From: Margaritifera margaritifera
Lineage: Eukaryota > Mollusca > Bivalvia > Unionida > Margaritiferidae
Direction of reading: 5' to 3'
DNA: 64,000 nt
Assembly: GCA_029931535.1 (NCBI GenBank)
Contig: JAQPZY010001596.1
Coordinates: 1,304,001-1,368,000, forward strand
The position numbers and the translations under genes were made by a program. Position 1 is the stretch's first letter, and each line of letters begins with the position of its first letter. Below the pieces are notes generated by a model, which saw nothing but the letters and a program-made list of their open reading frames with translations, was not told where the DNA came from and did no database searches. Below, in pieces: positions 23,588-35,114 of this stretch.

Positions 23588-25010
23588 TTGAACATCACGG
23601 AAGATCAGTGGGTCCTTTCTATTGTCATGGAAGGTTTACGTTTATGCTTCATAGAACTCCCTCCTCTCTCAAGGACACCCATTCTCTACCATCAATCAAA
23701 CATTTTCAAATTAAAGGAAGAAGTGCACACCCTTCTTTGGAAGGGCGCAGTGGAGAGGGTTCAAAACATTGAGTCACCAGCATTCTACTCCTGGAATTTT
23801 CTGGTCCCCAAAAAGGGCGGAAAACAGAGACTGATTATCGACCTTTCCCCCCTAAACAAATTTCTGAAAGCAGAAACGTTCAAGATGGAAACTAACTTTA
23901 GTTTGAAACGCTATCAAACCAGCCGACTGGGCAGTTTCCATCGATCTTCAGGATGCGTACTTCCACATCCCGATTTTTCCGCCGCACAAAAAATATTTCC
24001 GGTTCTCGATCGGACAGGAAGTATTTCAATTCCGAGCCATGCCGTTCGATCTCGCCTCAGCGCTCAGGATCTTTACCAGAGTAATGGGAGTAATAGCTAC
24101 ACACTTGCGATACTTGGGGATTCCGTTAATCCAGTATTTTGACGACAGGCTACTACACAACATGAACAAACAGTCCCTATGCAGCCACATGACCCACTGT
24201 TGGTCTGTGGTGATGCAATTGGGACTGATTCCAAATATAGAGAAGTCCGAGCTCGTTCCTTCTCAAGATTTCATGTACATAGGAATGAATTTCCTTACCT
24301 CCCTGGGCCGCGTTCGTGTTCCCCCAGAGAGGATACACAAAATCATGGAACTTAAAGGACATTACAGACCAAGACTTCATTGTCGGCTCATCTGTATCTC
24401 TCCCTCCTGCGAACCTTTAATTCCGCGTCGGAACCTGGTTCCCCTAAGGAGACTTCATTTATGTCCTCTTCAGTTCCTCCTGTTAGCGGTTTGGAGACCC
24501 CACAAGGATTCCCTCTCAATGCGAATTTCTCTAGGGTCAACGTTTCAGTACCACCTAAAGTGGTGGTACAATCAAGATATGTTTCTGAGAGAAGTTTCCC
24601 TGCATGTCCCAGAACCCCACTCCTATCTGTATGCCGACGTGTCAGATTCAGGTTGGGGGGCTCATTTAGAGCCAGAAGGAGTACTTCTCCATGGCCAATG
24701 GTCACAGGAAGACAGTCTTCTCCACATAAACAATCTAGAAATGACAGCCGTGTTCTTTGCCCTAAAAGGCTGCCTAGAACACATCAAAGGGCATTGCATC
24801 ATGATCTCCTCAGACAACACATCAGTGGTTGCATAACTCGGACGACAAGGAGGCACTCATGCTCCTTCGCTCTGCATGGAAGTCTGGAACCTTCTACATT
24901 GGGTACAGTCAGAAGGGTTTACACTCGGAGTTCGTCACATTCAAGGGAGGAAAAACATTCTGGCAGACAGTCTGTCAGCTTACGCATTCCCGCCCTTCCA
25001 GTTGATTCCA
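23588..25010 (+). pseudogene. DIRS reverse transcriptase-RNase H, broken
   Basis: The RT N-terminus is in one frame (SWNFLVPKKGGKQRLIIDLS, PLNKFLKAE; about 23770-23880). A frameshift near 23925 moves it to the frame holding DLQDAYFHIPI, the fingers/palm region and the catalytic QYFDDRLL (24130-24155; YxDD with F). RNase H follows: YADVSDSGWGAHL (first Asp), NNLEMTAVFFALKG (Glu) and ISSDNTSVVA (third Asp). A TAA stop at 24834-24836 interrupts, then GGTHAPSLC and HIQGRKNILADSLS continue in the same frame. A segment usually found after ADSLS seems deleted, since the text runs straight into AYAFPPFQLIPQVL. Dead copy. Confidence 0.92.
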
Positions 25011-25189
25011 CAAGTTTTACATAAGATCAGGATGTCCACCGCACGGATCATACTGATTGCACCTCTGTGGCCTCAAAGGTCGTGGTTTAACGACTTACTC
25101 GACCTGTTGATCAACAAGCCAAGGGTATTACCTCCATGGAAAAATCTTCTCACACAACAGAGGCACTCTAGTTCACACCAATCCCCAGA

Positions 25190-26215
25190 TCCTCCATCTT
25201 CATGCTTGGTTTATCTCAAGCGATCGATCCGCCAGGCAAAGTTTTCGAGCAAAGTTGCCGACTGCATCGTACAAGCCCAGCGATGCTCTACATCCAAGGT
25301 CTACAATGCAAAGTGGAAAATCTTCTGTGATTGGTGTGTTAGGAAACGCATTAATCCTTGCCAACCCTCTGTCACTGCAGTAGCTGATTTTCTTCTCTTC
25401 CTTTTCGAGGAGAGATCTTGTTCAGCCTCTACAATCAAAGGGTATAGGACTGCTCTTACAAACACTCTTAAATTCTCTAAAGGTCAATCCATTGGTTCTG
25501 ATCCTCACTTGTTGGATTTTATAAAGTATTTCGAACTTCAGAGACCAGTCTCTTGCTCATTGACACCAAAATGGAACCTGTCGTGTATTTTGTGGGCATT
25601 GACAAAAACACCTTACGAACCTTTGAGTGAGACCTCTTTTGAAAATCTTGTGTTTAAAACCGTTTTTCTTCTGGCCGTTGTCAGCCCGGAGAAGAAGCAA
25701 GCTACATGCTTTATCGATTGAAGAGGGCTGTTTACGCTTCAATGGCAATTATGATTATGTTTCCCTATTGTGTCAGCCTGGTTTTCTTGCCAAAAACCAA
25801 CTTCCGTTAGTATTCCCATCCCCGATTGAAATCTCCAGTCTTAGTCATATCTGTGCTGGGGATGATAGTGATAGACTTCTTTGCACAGTTAGGGCACTTA
25901 GATTCTATTTAACATCTGCTAAAGGAAAATGGAAGGGTAGGAAAAGACTTTTTCTCCCCTTAAGGGGTTCAGCTGATATTTCAGCATCCACCATCTCGAG
26001 ATGGAGTTCGCTCACCATCAAGAGAGTTTATGCATCTCTCATGGAAAGATACTTATCGTTCATGGAGATTAAAGACCATGAAGTCAGGGCTATCAGGGCT
26101 ATTGCTACTTCCTGGGCATATTTCAACCATTCATCTTTAGACGATATTATGAAGGCTGCGTTTTGGCGCTGACACACAACCTTCTCTTTTTACCTTCGGT
26201 CATCAGCAAACCAAA
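25190..26215 (+). pseudogene. DIRS tyrosine recombinase, broken
   Basis: The N-terminal SAM-like core-binding part is STSKVYNAKWKIFCDWCVRK to STIKGYRTALTNTLKF (about 25290-25475). The catalytic part has the first Arg in ARRRSKLHALS (about 25688, after a frameshift near 25690) and the H-x-x-R box in DHEVRAIRAIATSWAYFN (26077-26130), where a 9-bp tandem duplication (agggctatc) has added residues. DDIMKAAFWR is followed by an in-frame TGA at 26170, just before the FYLR that would carry the catalytic Tyr. It sits 3' of RT-RNase H, as in DIRS elements. It integrated circular cDNA in the live ancestor; now inactive. Confidence 0.92.
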
Positions 26216-26386
26216 GCCAAGGTATCTTCTCTCTGGGTCCGATTGTCGCAGCACAATCTGTGACCCAGATAACTGCCGCCTAAAACTGGAGTTGACTGCT
26301 TGGACTGGAAGATGAGTAATTTTTTCCACATTTCTACTCTTCTCAAAGTCCATCAGCCACCCTCCTTACTGACAAATTCAGCTAAT

Positions 26387-26486
26387 AATAGTGACAGGTA
26401 AGTTATTACCGACATTAAAATGTACTTTTTGGGGGGAGTAAAACTAATTTTAATCATGTAATACATGTACTTACCTGTCACTATTG
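26387..26486. repeat. Internal inverted repeat near the DIRS right end
   Basis: AATAGTGACAGGTAAGT and its inverse ACTTACCTGTCACTATT flank a ~65-bp spacer just inside the right terminal repeat. The same words occur in the terminal repeats (GTACCTGTCACTATTA at 20735). It is probably part of the terminal/internal complementary sequences that DIRS elements use to circularise. Confidence 0.7.
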
Positions 26487-26531
26487 GATGCCCTCCTCCC
26501 ACCCCGCGCTGATGTTCTTCATTAGTCTTAT

Positions 26532-26714
26532 GTCCTGAAAAGAATGAGGACGTTCTGTGGAGCACGAGCTGATGACGTAGATCAGACTGGGGTGATGCAC
26601 ATGTTCTAAGAAACTTCTAGAACAGGGAGTTGGTGCATCTAGCATGGACGAGGTCTTTCCATGCGGAAAGGAGAAAGCTTAATAATAGTTGCAGGTAAGT
26701 TATTACTGACATTA
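26532..26714 (-). repeat. DIRS right inverted terminal repeat
   Basis: Begins GTCCTGAAAAGAATGAGGAC and ends GTTATTACTGACATTA; reverse complement of 20719-20901. Directly after it the Polinton-type integrase relic resumes. Confidence 0.93.
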
Positions 26715-27040
26715 TAATTATTTTTACTCACCCCGAAAACTACATTTTTCATCAAGACCATCTTAAAATTTCAAGAGATTTTGAAAATCTGACAAGAAAT
26801 TTTAGGAGACCCCATAGTATACAAATTAGAAGACTTTAATGGAAAAATCTATTAATATAATATTTTATGAGGAGGTGTGATCTCCATTTGATACACTTTA
26901 TGCCTTCAAAGATGAGAAAATGTTTAAAACTAAAAGAATGAAAGGTAAAAAATATCTACTCATAAAATGGAAAGGATATGATAAATCTTTGAATAGTTGG
27001 GATCCAGAAGAAAATGTATCCTTAGCTAAGGCTGATTAAG
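26715..27040 (+). pseudogene. Polinton-type integrase relic, 3' part with chromodomain
   Basis: After the DIRS element, the reading (with stops) gives PIVYKLEDFNGKIY, typical of the region after the integrase core, then KTKRMKGKKYLLIKWKGYDK and SLNSWDPEENV at about 26925-27020. That is a chromodomain (aromatic cage residues Y, W and W visible), found at the C-terminus of these integrases, which guides integration to histone marks. Together with 20143-20718 it is one gene split by the DIRS insertion. The chromodomain call is strong; the superfamily of the integrase is less sure. Confidence 0.75.
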
Positions 27041-27109
27041 AGTCATGACGTCCCATCCCCTCCTGTTTAAGAGTCTTGGCATCCAGATTAATAGAAACTT
27101 TTTTCATTT

Positions 27110-28385
27110 ATAGTATTGTGATGTCTAGTTGGTCCTAAATGAAAATGGTGCTGAGCTTATGTCCAGTATGTCCACCATTTTGAACATATTGTTATCGCCA
27201 CTCCACCTGAATGGAAAGTCATATTGTCATGAGGTTTTGACCAGAAGACTTCTTATGATGTCTAGTTGGTTCTAAATGAACATGGTGCCGCTTGGACATC
27301 CAATATGGCCAACATAGCGACCATCTTGAAAATTTTGTTGTCACTACTTCTGCTAAATGGATAGTCATATCAACATGGTGTTTTCGCTACTCATTCGAAA
27401 CGGAGTAATATTGATATGGAATTTTGACTAAAAGGCTTCTAATATGTCTCGTTGGTCCTAAATGAAAATGGTGCTGCGCTCAGACATTCAATATAGCTGA
27501 CACGGTAGTCATCTTACAAATCTTGTTATCGCTACTTTTGCTGAATGAAAAGTTGTATCTACATGATGTTTTCAGTAAAAGACTTATTGTGATGGCTGGT
27601 CAGTCCTAAAGGAAAATGGTGCCGATCTGACATCCAATATGTCCTCCATGGCACCCATCTTTAAAATATTTTTATCAATACTCCTCCTGAATGGAAAGTA
27701 ATATCAATATCGGGTTTCACCAGAAGACTTTGTATGATGTCTAGTTGGTTCTAATTGAAAATGGTGCTGATCTGACCTCTAATATGGTTGCCACAGTGAC
27801 CATCTTGAAAATGTTATCACTACACCTCCAAGATGGATGGTCATATCGACATTGGGTTTTCACCCAAAGACTTCTAATGATGTCCAGTTGGTTCCAAATG
27901 AAAATGGTGCTCATCTAACCTCCAATATGAGTACCATGGTGGCCATTTTGAAAATCTTTTTATCACTACTTGTCCTAGATGAATGGTAATATTGACATGG
28001 GGTTTCTGCCTAAAGACTTGTTATGGTTTCTAGTTGGTCAAACATGAAAATGGTTCTGATCTGACATATATTTCCATCCTGACAGTCATCTGGAAGATCT
28101 TGTTATCGCTATGCCTCCTAATTTGAAAGTCATATCAACTTGGGGTTTTCACTCGAAGAATTCTTATGATGTCTCATTGGTCCTCAATGAAAATGATGCC
28201 AACCTGACATCCAATATTGCCAGCATGGCAGCTAATTTGAAAATCTTGTTATACATGTAGCTCATTAATATCAGATATGGTTCCAACACTCGGCAGGTAA
28301 AAAGAAGAAATGATCTTTTCTTGAATTCCTCTAAATTCTTTTCAGCCATTAGCGCATCAGTCTCTTAAAGGAACTCTTGTTTTGA
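27110..28385 (+). repeat. ~144-bp tandem array (right block) with terminal motif
   Basis: Eight or so units of the same family and orientation as 16150-17130, with unit marks near 27230, 27379, 27563, 27712, 27855, 27998 and 28141 and one truncated unit near 27418. It ends with the same tail ('aaaaagaagaaatgatctt', 'ttgaattcct', 'aaattcttttcagccattag'; 28300-28380). Non-coding. Confidence 0.88.
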
Positions 28386-28939
28386 TATAAATTTTGTTGA
28401 ATATTATAGAATTTTAGATACTATATCAGACATGGAAGCATGTCTTGAAAGAATATGGAAAACCTATATTACTTGAAAATACAATATTATCTGTATCAAC
28501 ACAATGTAAACAAAATCATGTAAATCATTTTAGAAGGAAGTTTTTAAACAGATCACAACTTAACCTACTTAATCACAACAAAAATGGGAATCTGTCCTAA
28601 ACTGTAATTTTGAAAATTGGAACGAGATATACATTTGGCCAAAATCTATTACATATGATGCCAAATTAAATACTTTTCAATACAAAATTGTCCGTTATAT
28701 ATTTACAACCAAACAATTCCATGTGAAATATTGAAGGGCTTTATTGGATTCTTGCAGTTTTTGTAAAGTAAATTCAGAGTCATTTTTATGGCAATGACAA
28801 TGTGTACAGGGAATTTAGAGAGGACTAGAAAGTATACAACAACAGTATAACATCCGAATCAAAGCTCAGGAAGTCATACTCCGTTTTGTTGATTCAAAAT
28901 ATGCACAAGAATTGAATAATATTTGTTTAATATTTTATA

Positions 28940-28954
28940 CATACATACATATAA

Positions 28955-29042
<88 letters not shown>

Positions 29043-29065
29043 ATGTATATAGAGTGTGTGTGTGT
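28940..29065. repeat. (AT)n microsatellite with TATG/GT edges
   Basis: About 40 AT dinucleotides between ATAC repeats and a short GT run. Confidence 0.95.
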
Positions 29066-29069
29066 GTAA

Positions 29070-31330
29070 ATTCTGTATCAGCCAATCAGAATGCATATGT
29101 TATTGAATTGCAGTTCACAACACTACTTCACCTCTAAATTTGAAAATTCATGAAGAAAAAAATGGAATATTGTAGTGTATATATGTATTTGTGTGAGTAT
29201 CTCAACCCACAGTACTTAAATGTTATATTATTGTTCTTATCGATTTATAAAATATTGGTTACCTGAGCAAATTAAAAGAAAATGATACAATAATAACATC
29301 TGTTGGTGATTTCCTCCAGAGCTTTTGAGCACCACTGTGGGGAAGGCATTGGGCAAAGTTGTTTGCTCTACAACTCTCACAATGTAGATCAAGTTAACAT
29401 ACACTTATGTGTTTTTTTCATCTACATGAATTGGCATTTGGTTTTGATAACTATTTGGGAAAACCATGTGCAGTCTGAAGCAGAAAGCTAATTAAAATTA
29501 CTGATTCTATGTGCTGGGGAAATGTACTTGAAGTAGCACGAAGTACCTGTCCTTGAAATACAAAAATTCATTTTCACAGTGTAGGTATTACTATAAAATT
29601 TTAAAATATAAAAAAAAAAATAAAAGATGTTATCAAATCATTTTATTATTTACCGAAAGTGAAGCCATGGAGTGCTTGCTTTATGAGATGCACATCAGAA
29701 GTAAGGCCTAGCTTTGTACTCACAAACCTAAATCAACACCCATCATTCAGGTATAAAAATAAAGAAAATTGTAGGTTTTTAAAACCTCCCCTAGGTTATA
29801 CTAATTTCTTTTTTATAACAAGGATTACCAATGGAGAAAAGCGGGAGAATTCCTTTTCTTTAAATCTTGAATCTGTGCAAAACTGCCAAACTCCAGAGCA
29901 AAACCTTAATTTAGTCTTGTCTCATCCATTTCAACAGAGTTATGTCCAATGTCAAGCAAATTCTTGAATTCACATGGTAACTTGACATGTTGCTTGCATC
30001 CAATGGAATTTGTTAGGAGCATTAACTTTTGAAACCTTTTTTTTTTTTTAGTTTATATGTTTTAATGGATTTTGTTCTGTCTTTGCCATTTTGGATAGGG
30101 TTATGGCCCTTGTAATTCAACTTGATATCTTTATGTTGGATTTTGTTTGTTATCAGCATTGTGTTGTCTACTGGTACTCCATTTTAGACCGAGTTATGGT
30201 CTTTGTTGATCAGCTTCCTATATTTACATATGATGCTGCATGTATTGATGAGTCCATGAAGAAGTTGACTTTCAAGCTTCCCTCATCATGTAAAGGGGCC
30301 TTTCCCTGCCCCTGAATGTCTGTGTTCTCCTAACTTTAGTTTCCCAATACAAGTTCCTTTCTTGAAGGCCTTTAATAGCAAATTGTAGTGAGTGGAGCCC
30401 TTTGCAGTGTACCCATCGCTAATAGTTCTAGTTTCCTTTTGGATTTATTTGATGTTCATACCATTATGTCAATGTTACATTTTCAATTGGTAAAATTAGC
30501 ATATTCTCAAAATAAATATGCTACAAGTCACTGATGAGTAATACATTTCTTGTATATTTTATATTGCAACACATGTTTAAGTATAGGTGTTATCAAAAAT
30601 TTGTTTGCTTGCTAAAAAATAAAGGAAAAATGTGTTGGTCCATGCTAATCAAGAAGATTTTAAAATGTTGGTATATGTATTTCCCTAACTGCAAGAGTAT
30701 TAAGGAACCCAATGCTCTAGTCCTCTGTATGCTGTTTGTGCATCAGTACTCAATTCATAATCACATTGTATTTTGTTTATGTTTTTAAACAACACCAGCA
30801 TGAATTTTGATTAATTTGTTGTTTTTAAGTATTGTTCGCAAGACTACGTTATAATGCAGTTATCAGGAGGGGGTTGATTACTAACAGACCCCACAAATTA
30901 CTGACAAATTGGGTTCGGTGTTTGACATGCCTTAGATGGGGTAAACAGGTCTGAGAAAATTAAATAGTTGTGCTGATTGTTTCCACTTAGAGCAAATGAA
31001 TATATTGTGGTAGCAATTATATTAAATTTATAAATGAATCATGATGTCATTATAGGTGCAATGTCAAGGAACGCATGTTGTGATGTCCAGAGGTTTTTCA
31101 GTTATCATACACAATATGTGTAAATAAGGTGCCCTAAGCTATTCCTAACAGAATATGAATTGTTGTGACCAGTAAATTACCAGATAATTATTTAAGTACA
31201 ATTTTTCATGGCTATTACAAGGACCAACTGTGAGATATTTTACAGTCATTTAGTGTCACATAATAAACCAAAGTATTTTATGATTATTTTACAGTACCAG
31301 TTGACTATTAGATCAGTTACTATGTAACAT
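29070..31330. other. Intergenic DNA, no gene recognised
   Basis: A possible two-copy repeat lies at 30085-30215 ('tttggatagggttatgg' and 'tttagaccgagttatgg'). Frames here lack domains or convincing splice sites. If the NACHT exon at 35958 has an upstream exon, it could lie here, but I could not identify one. Confidence 0.45.
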
Positions 31331-31333
31331 TAG

Positions 31334-31362
31334 CAATTCAGTGGTTTAACAGATTGATTACA
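31334..31362 (+). repeat. 29-bp direct repeat, left copy
   Basis: The 29 bases starting CAATTCAGTGG and ending GATTGATTACA recur exactly at 35661-35689, bracketing the segment that holds the pogo-like element and the 34-35 kb relic. Confidence 0.85.
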
Positions 31363-31455
31363 CTGGTCTACAATTTTTTCAAAGTCGTCTGCTTCAGAGA
31401 TAAAATGTGCTATTAATTAGGGATTTTGATGTGCTGAATTCAAATATGACAATTA

Positions 31456-33973
31456 CCGTATTTAGCTGTGTATAACGCACACTTTTTTCACTTAATTTTC
31501 TTATCTTAAGTTGGGGGTGCGTGTTTTATACAAGAACTAAAAAAAAAAAGATTTTTTCCAGGTCAATCTGACGAGAGGATGAAGGCACTATAGCCGCCTA
31601 CATGTGTCACATTCATTCCTTGTGAAATATTAAATCCGTTGTACATTGCGTTGTAACTAAATTATTTACCGGTACTAGCCGTATTAAAGAAATAAATAAT
31701 GCTTACAAATAGTCTTGTTCTTTGATTGCTTATGTTAATAAACTGGTTTCATTTGGCATCATTGTTTAGCGTTTTGTTCTGTGCCTCGACCGGAAATAAA
31801 TGTACATAACGACTAGCAACTTGTTCAAAATCTGTGCAAAGTGCCGTATTGGAGCAGAACAAATACCACTGTGAGGATTACCGTACCTGTTCCATAAATG
31901 TTCAGTATTCCATAACTGTTGATCTAATACATTTTTTCTTCATTTATTCTTGGTTGAATTGAAATATAATATGTGTAGAATTCAAGAAGTGTTAATGTTC
32001 TCATCAGAGGCACCTTTAGGGGACATTTTTTGCGACTACAGTTTCTTTCTTACGGTAACACTGACACGTTGTGAAACAAAATAATCAATTAATGTATGAA
32101 GTCAGAAAATATTTTTTTCTTTGGAAAATAAACTTGGTTCTTAGTTTTTATTTCTCATCTTAAATGATAGTATTTTATATTTATTTCTGACTATAGAGTG
32201 ATCAATGTTTCATTGACTAAGTGTAGTCTTTTCAAGGTTATCAGCGGAACAAATATATGATTACCGTACCTGTTAATGTTCAATATTCGATAACTGTGGA
32301 TGTAATTAATTTTGTCTTGATTGATTCGTGTTTGAATTGAAATATAATATTTAGAATTCAGGCAGTGTTAATATTCAAAAAAATTTTTTTTTTTTGTGTG
32401 TGACTACGGTTAGCCTGTTATGGTAACACTGACACAGCGTTAAGGTATGAAGTCGGAAAACTTTTTTAAAATAAACTTGTTTCTCATCTTAATTCTATTT
32501 CTCATACCATTTGAGATATCTTTGCGACTATACAGTGATCAGTGCTTCATTGACTTCAGTGTGGCCTTTTCACGGTAATCGGCGCCAGGTAAGCTTCGAT
32601 GCGCTCAACATAGTTACAATGCTTTGTCTCGGTGAACAATATTTAATTGATTCAGCGTGGTTTTAGCGGTGATCAGTGCATCTTTGACCCAGTGTGGTCT
32701 TTTCAAGGTAGTTGGCACCGGCTAAAGCTTTGATGTGCTAAACATAGTCACGTTGCTTTGTCTAGGTAAATTTGCAATTTTACTTTTCTTTAGAAAATAA
32801 ACTTATTTCTTTGTTTTATTTCTCATTTTAAACAACAGTATTTGACACGGTACTTCTTTGTTACGATACAGTGAGCAGTGTTTAATTGACTCAGCGTGGT
32901 GTTTTTAAAGGTATTCAGCACCAGCTAAAGCTTTGATGTGCCAAACATAAGTACAATGCATTGTCTTGGTAAATTCTAGCTTGGACATGGAGATATATTT
33001 TAGAGGTGTAATGATAATCCAAATAAGTATAAATACCGGACCTAAACTTTCACATACCATATTGTGTTCGGTCTTGAAACTGAACAAATATAGTCAGAGT
33101 ATCAACATGGGTCATATAAGAAATTTGTACAATGCGAAAGACAAGTTAACCATCATTGCCTATGCAGAAGCACATGGTAACAGAGCTGCTGGGAGGGAGT
33201 TTAATGTAAGAGAGTCTTCTGTTAGGGAGTGGAGAAGAATGAAAGAAAGAATGAAGAAAATACAGAGAACAAAACAGGCAGACAGAGGGACAAGTGCAAA
33301 GTATCCGGACATAAAGAGTGGAATCCTTGAATGGGTCATGGATAGAAGAAGACACGGAATCTCAGTATCCACGACAGAGATTCGCTTTCAGGCAATATTG
33401 ATTGCAAAACAGAAGAAAATAGATGATTGCAAGGGGTCTGTGAGCTGGGCCTATGCATTTTTACGATGGCACGACTTGCCAAGCATCATCATCCATGCCT
33501 TCAAAAAGTGCTTCATCTCAAATAAAATGGATGGCACAGAGGATGACATCTTGTGGGAGGACAATGCTAAGCATGAAGACCACTCAGAGAGTGAAGACGA
33601 AGATGAAAGCTATTATGCAGCAACACCAGGAATGATGACATAGACAAGGACATACAGCAACTTTTCGAGAGTGATGACGACAAAGAGGAATTTGAGGGAT
33701 TTGATGCAATAGATTGAACTCCTTCAACTAGGCGAACCTTTAAAGGGCCTTTTTAAGGGCCAACCATAAAATCAGAAAGGTATAATTTCAATATTGCCAC
33801 TTTTTTCATTCACTATCCAAAATGTCAGACTGTTGTCGCACTATGAAAACAGAGTGAAATAGTCACGATTTTGAAATGTATTGTATCACTTGCGCGTTAT
33901 ATGGCAGAACTACATTTTTTCCACTCATTCTGGGTCGAAAATCAGGGTGCGCGTTATAGACAGCTAAATATGG
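31456..33973 (+). mobile_element. pogo/Tigger-like DNA transposon deletion derivative
   Basis: Terminal inverted repeats: the left end starts CCGTATTTAGCTGTGTATAA, then CGCAC; the right end reverse complemented starts CCATATTTAGCTGTCTATAA, then CGCGCAC. TA dinucleotides flank both ends (31454-31455, 33974-33975), the Tc1/mariner-pogo target duplication. The interior carries a pogo-type DNA-binding domain but no DDE domain. The 5' part (31890-32990) has internal direct repeats: two copies of a ~380-bp block (31898 and 32278) and three of a block around 'gctaaagctttgatgtgc'. Confidence 0.9.
33107..33717 (+). pseudogene. pogo-type transposase remnant, DDE domain deleted
   Basis: The ATG at 33107 gives MGHIRNLYNAKDKLTIIAYA, then EAHGNRAAGREFNVRESSVR: a CENP-B/psq-type helix-turn-helix. 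A second, Tc5-type HTH follows (WVMDRRRHGISVSTTEIRFQ ... GSVSWAYAFLRWHDL, to about 33480). The catalytic domain should come next, but the frame passes straight to the acidic C-terminal tail (FKKCFISNKMDGTEDDILWE). A frameshift near 33640 moves the natural end DIDKDIQQLFESDDDKEEFE into another frame, ending near 33717. It cannot catalyse transposition; it might still bind the element's ends. Confidence 0.87.
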
Positions 33974-34236
33974 TAAAACAACAGATTGGTTACTGTTTCC
34001 AAGAAATTTAAGTTTTTACATTTTACGTCTATGTATATTGTGTACATAGTAGAGTTTTAATCATAAATTGTAAACCTAGGTCTTTTCATGTGTTTATGGT
34101 TGCTTTACATGATAATATTTCATCTGTCCTGTTTATGTAACACTTTAAAAAAAACGGCAAAAAGGTTATATAAATAAAAAATATATTAAAACAGAAGTAA
34201 AAAAACTTATGTATATATTAGTACATAGTTTAGTCC

Positions 34237-35114
34237 TTATTCAGTGTCTACTCTGTGCTTCTTGGCTTGTCTCTTGTACTCATTAAATAGAGCATCTCTT
34301 GTCACTGTCCAGCAATAGTCTGCAAGCATTGATGGGCTCCATTTGCCCTGATAGCGTTTCTCCATTGTTGCAATGTCCTGGTGAAATCGCTCGCCATGCT
34401 CGTCGCTCACTGCTCCGCAGTTTGGTGGAAAAAAATCTTTATGAGAGTGCAAAAAATGTATCTTTAGTGACATGTTGCAACCAAGGCTTTTGTATGCCTT
34501 GAGGAGGTTTTCCACTAACTTCCAGTAGTTGTCTGCCTTGCTGTTTCCGAGAAAATGTGTTGCCACTAACTGGAAGGCTTTCCATGCCGTCTTTTCCTTG
34601 CCATGCAGTGCACGGTGAAATGCATCATCTCGAAGAAGTTCACGAATCTGAGGATCAACAAAGACACCTTCCTTTATCTTAGCTTCACTTGGAGAGAGAA
34701 CGATTATGGTGCATCAGGAACCAGCAGTTCTTCGTGGGGTACTGGGCGTATGGCTGACAGAATGTTTGGATAATGCACAGTCCACTTTTTCTTCTTTGAC
34801 ATACCTTTCCCAACTAGAGGCACCATACAGAAGTAATAATTGCTGATATGATCTGTTGGTTCTCTCCAAATCATTGGCACTGCGAAAGGCATAGATTTCC
34901 TTTTCCTGTTCAACCACTGGCGAAGATTTGTTGCACAAGTGTTGCAGTATACGTGTGGGTCCCACATCTTGTCCTGATCTCCAATTTTGCAGCCAAAATA
35001 AAGGTGATAGGCTTTCTTAACCATAGTGGTTATACTGCGCTTTTGTGATGCAAAAGTCACTTCACCACAAACATAGCAGAAGTTATCTGCAATTTTGACA
35101 CAAGTACGAGGCAT
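34237..35114 (-). pseudogene. Decayed multi-copy gene of unknown function, middle deleted
   Basis: The minus strand from 35114 begins MPRTCVKIADNFCYVCGEVT with CxxC pairs (CYVC, CNTC, later YYFC), a possible zinc-binding head, and continues to SAIRPVPHEELLVPDAP (34707). Directly after, in another frame, comes the C-terminal part of what I take to be the same protein: IKEGVFVDPQIRELLRDDAF, LVATHFLGNSKADNYWK, IHFLHSHKDFFPPNCGAVSD, EHGERFHQDIATMEKRYQGK and CWTVTRD, ending at 34237. From memory this family occurs in many near-identical copies in insect, cnidarian and molluscan genomes, suggesting a transposon, and full members have a long central region missing here. I do not know the family name or function. 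Confidence 0.7.

Larger units (their letters stand above)
20719..26714 (+). mobile_element. DIRS-type tyrosine-recombinase retrotransposon, decayed, with inverted terminal repeats
   Basis: A ~6.0-kb element with ~183-bp inverted terminal repeats, a gag-like region, RT plus RNase H, and a tyrosine recombinase in DIRS order. Inverted rather than direct terminal repeats, plus a recombinase instead of a DDE integrase, place it in the DIRS group, which integrates from a circular intermediate and makes no target duplication; none is seen. No methyltransferase domain was found between RNase H and recombinase. Frameshifts and stops occur in every frame. It lies inside the Polinton-type integrase relic. 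Confidence 0.93.

Noticed and set aside
24380..25024. 214-codon plus frame overlapping the RT-RNase H region
   Set aside because: Shadow frame of the DIRS RNase H frame; no homology of its own.
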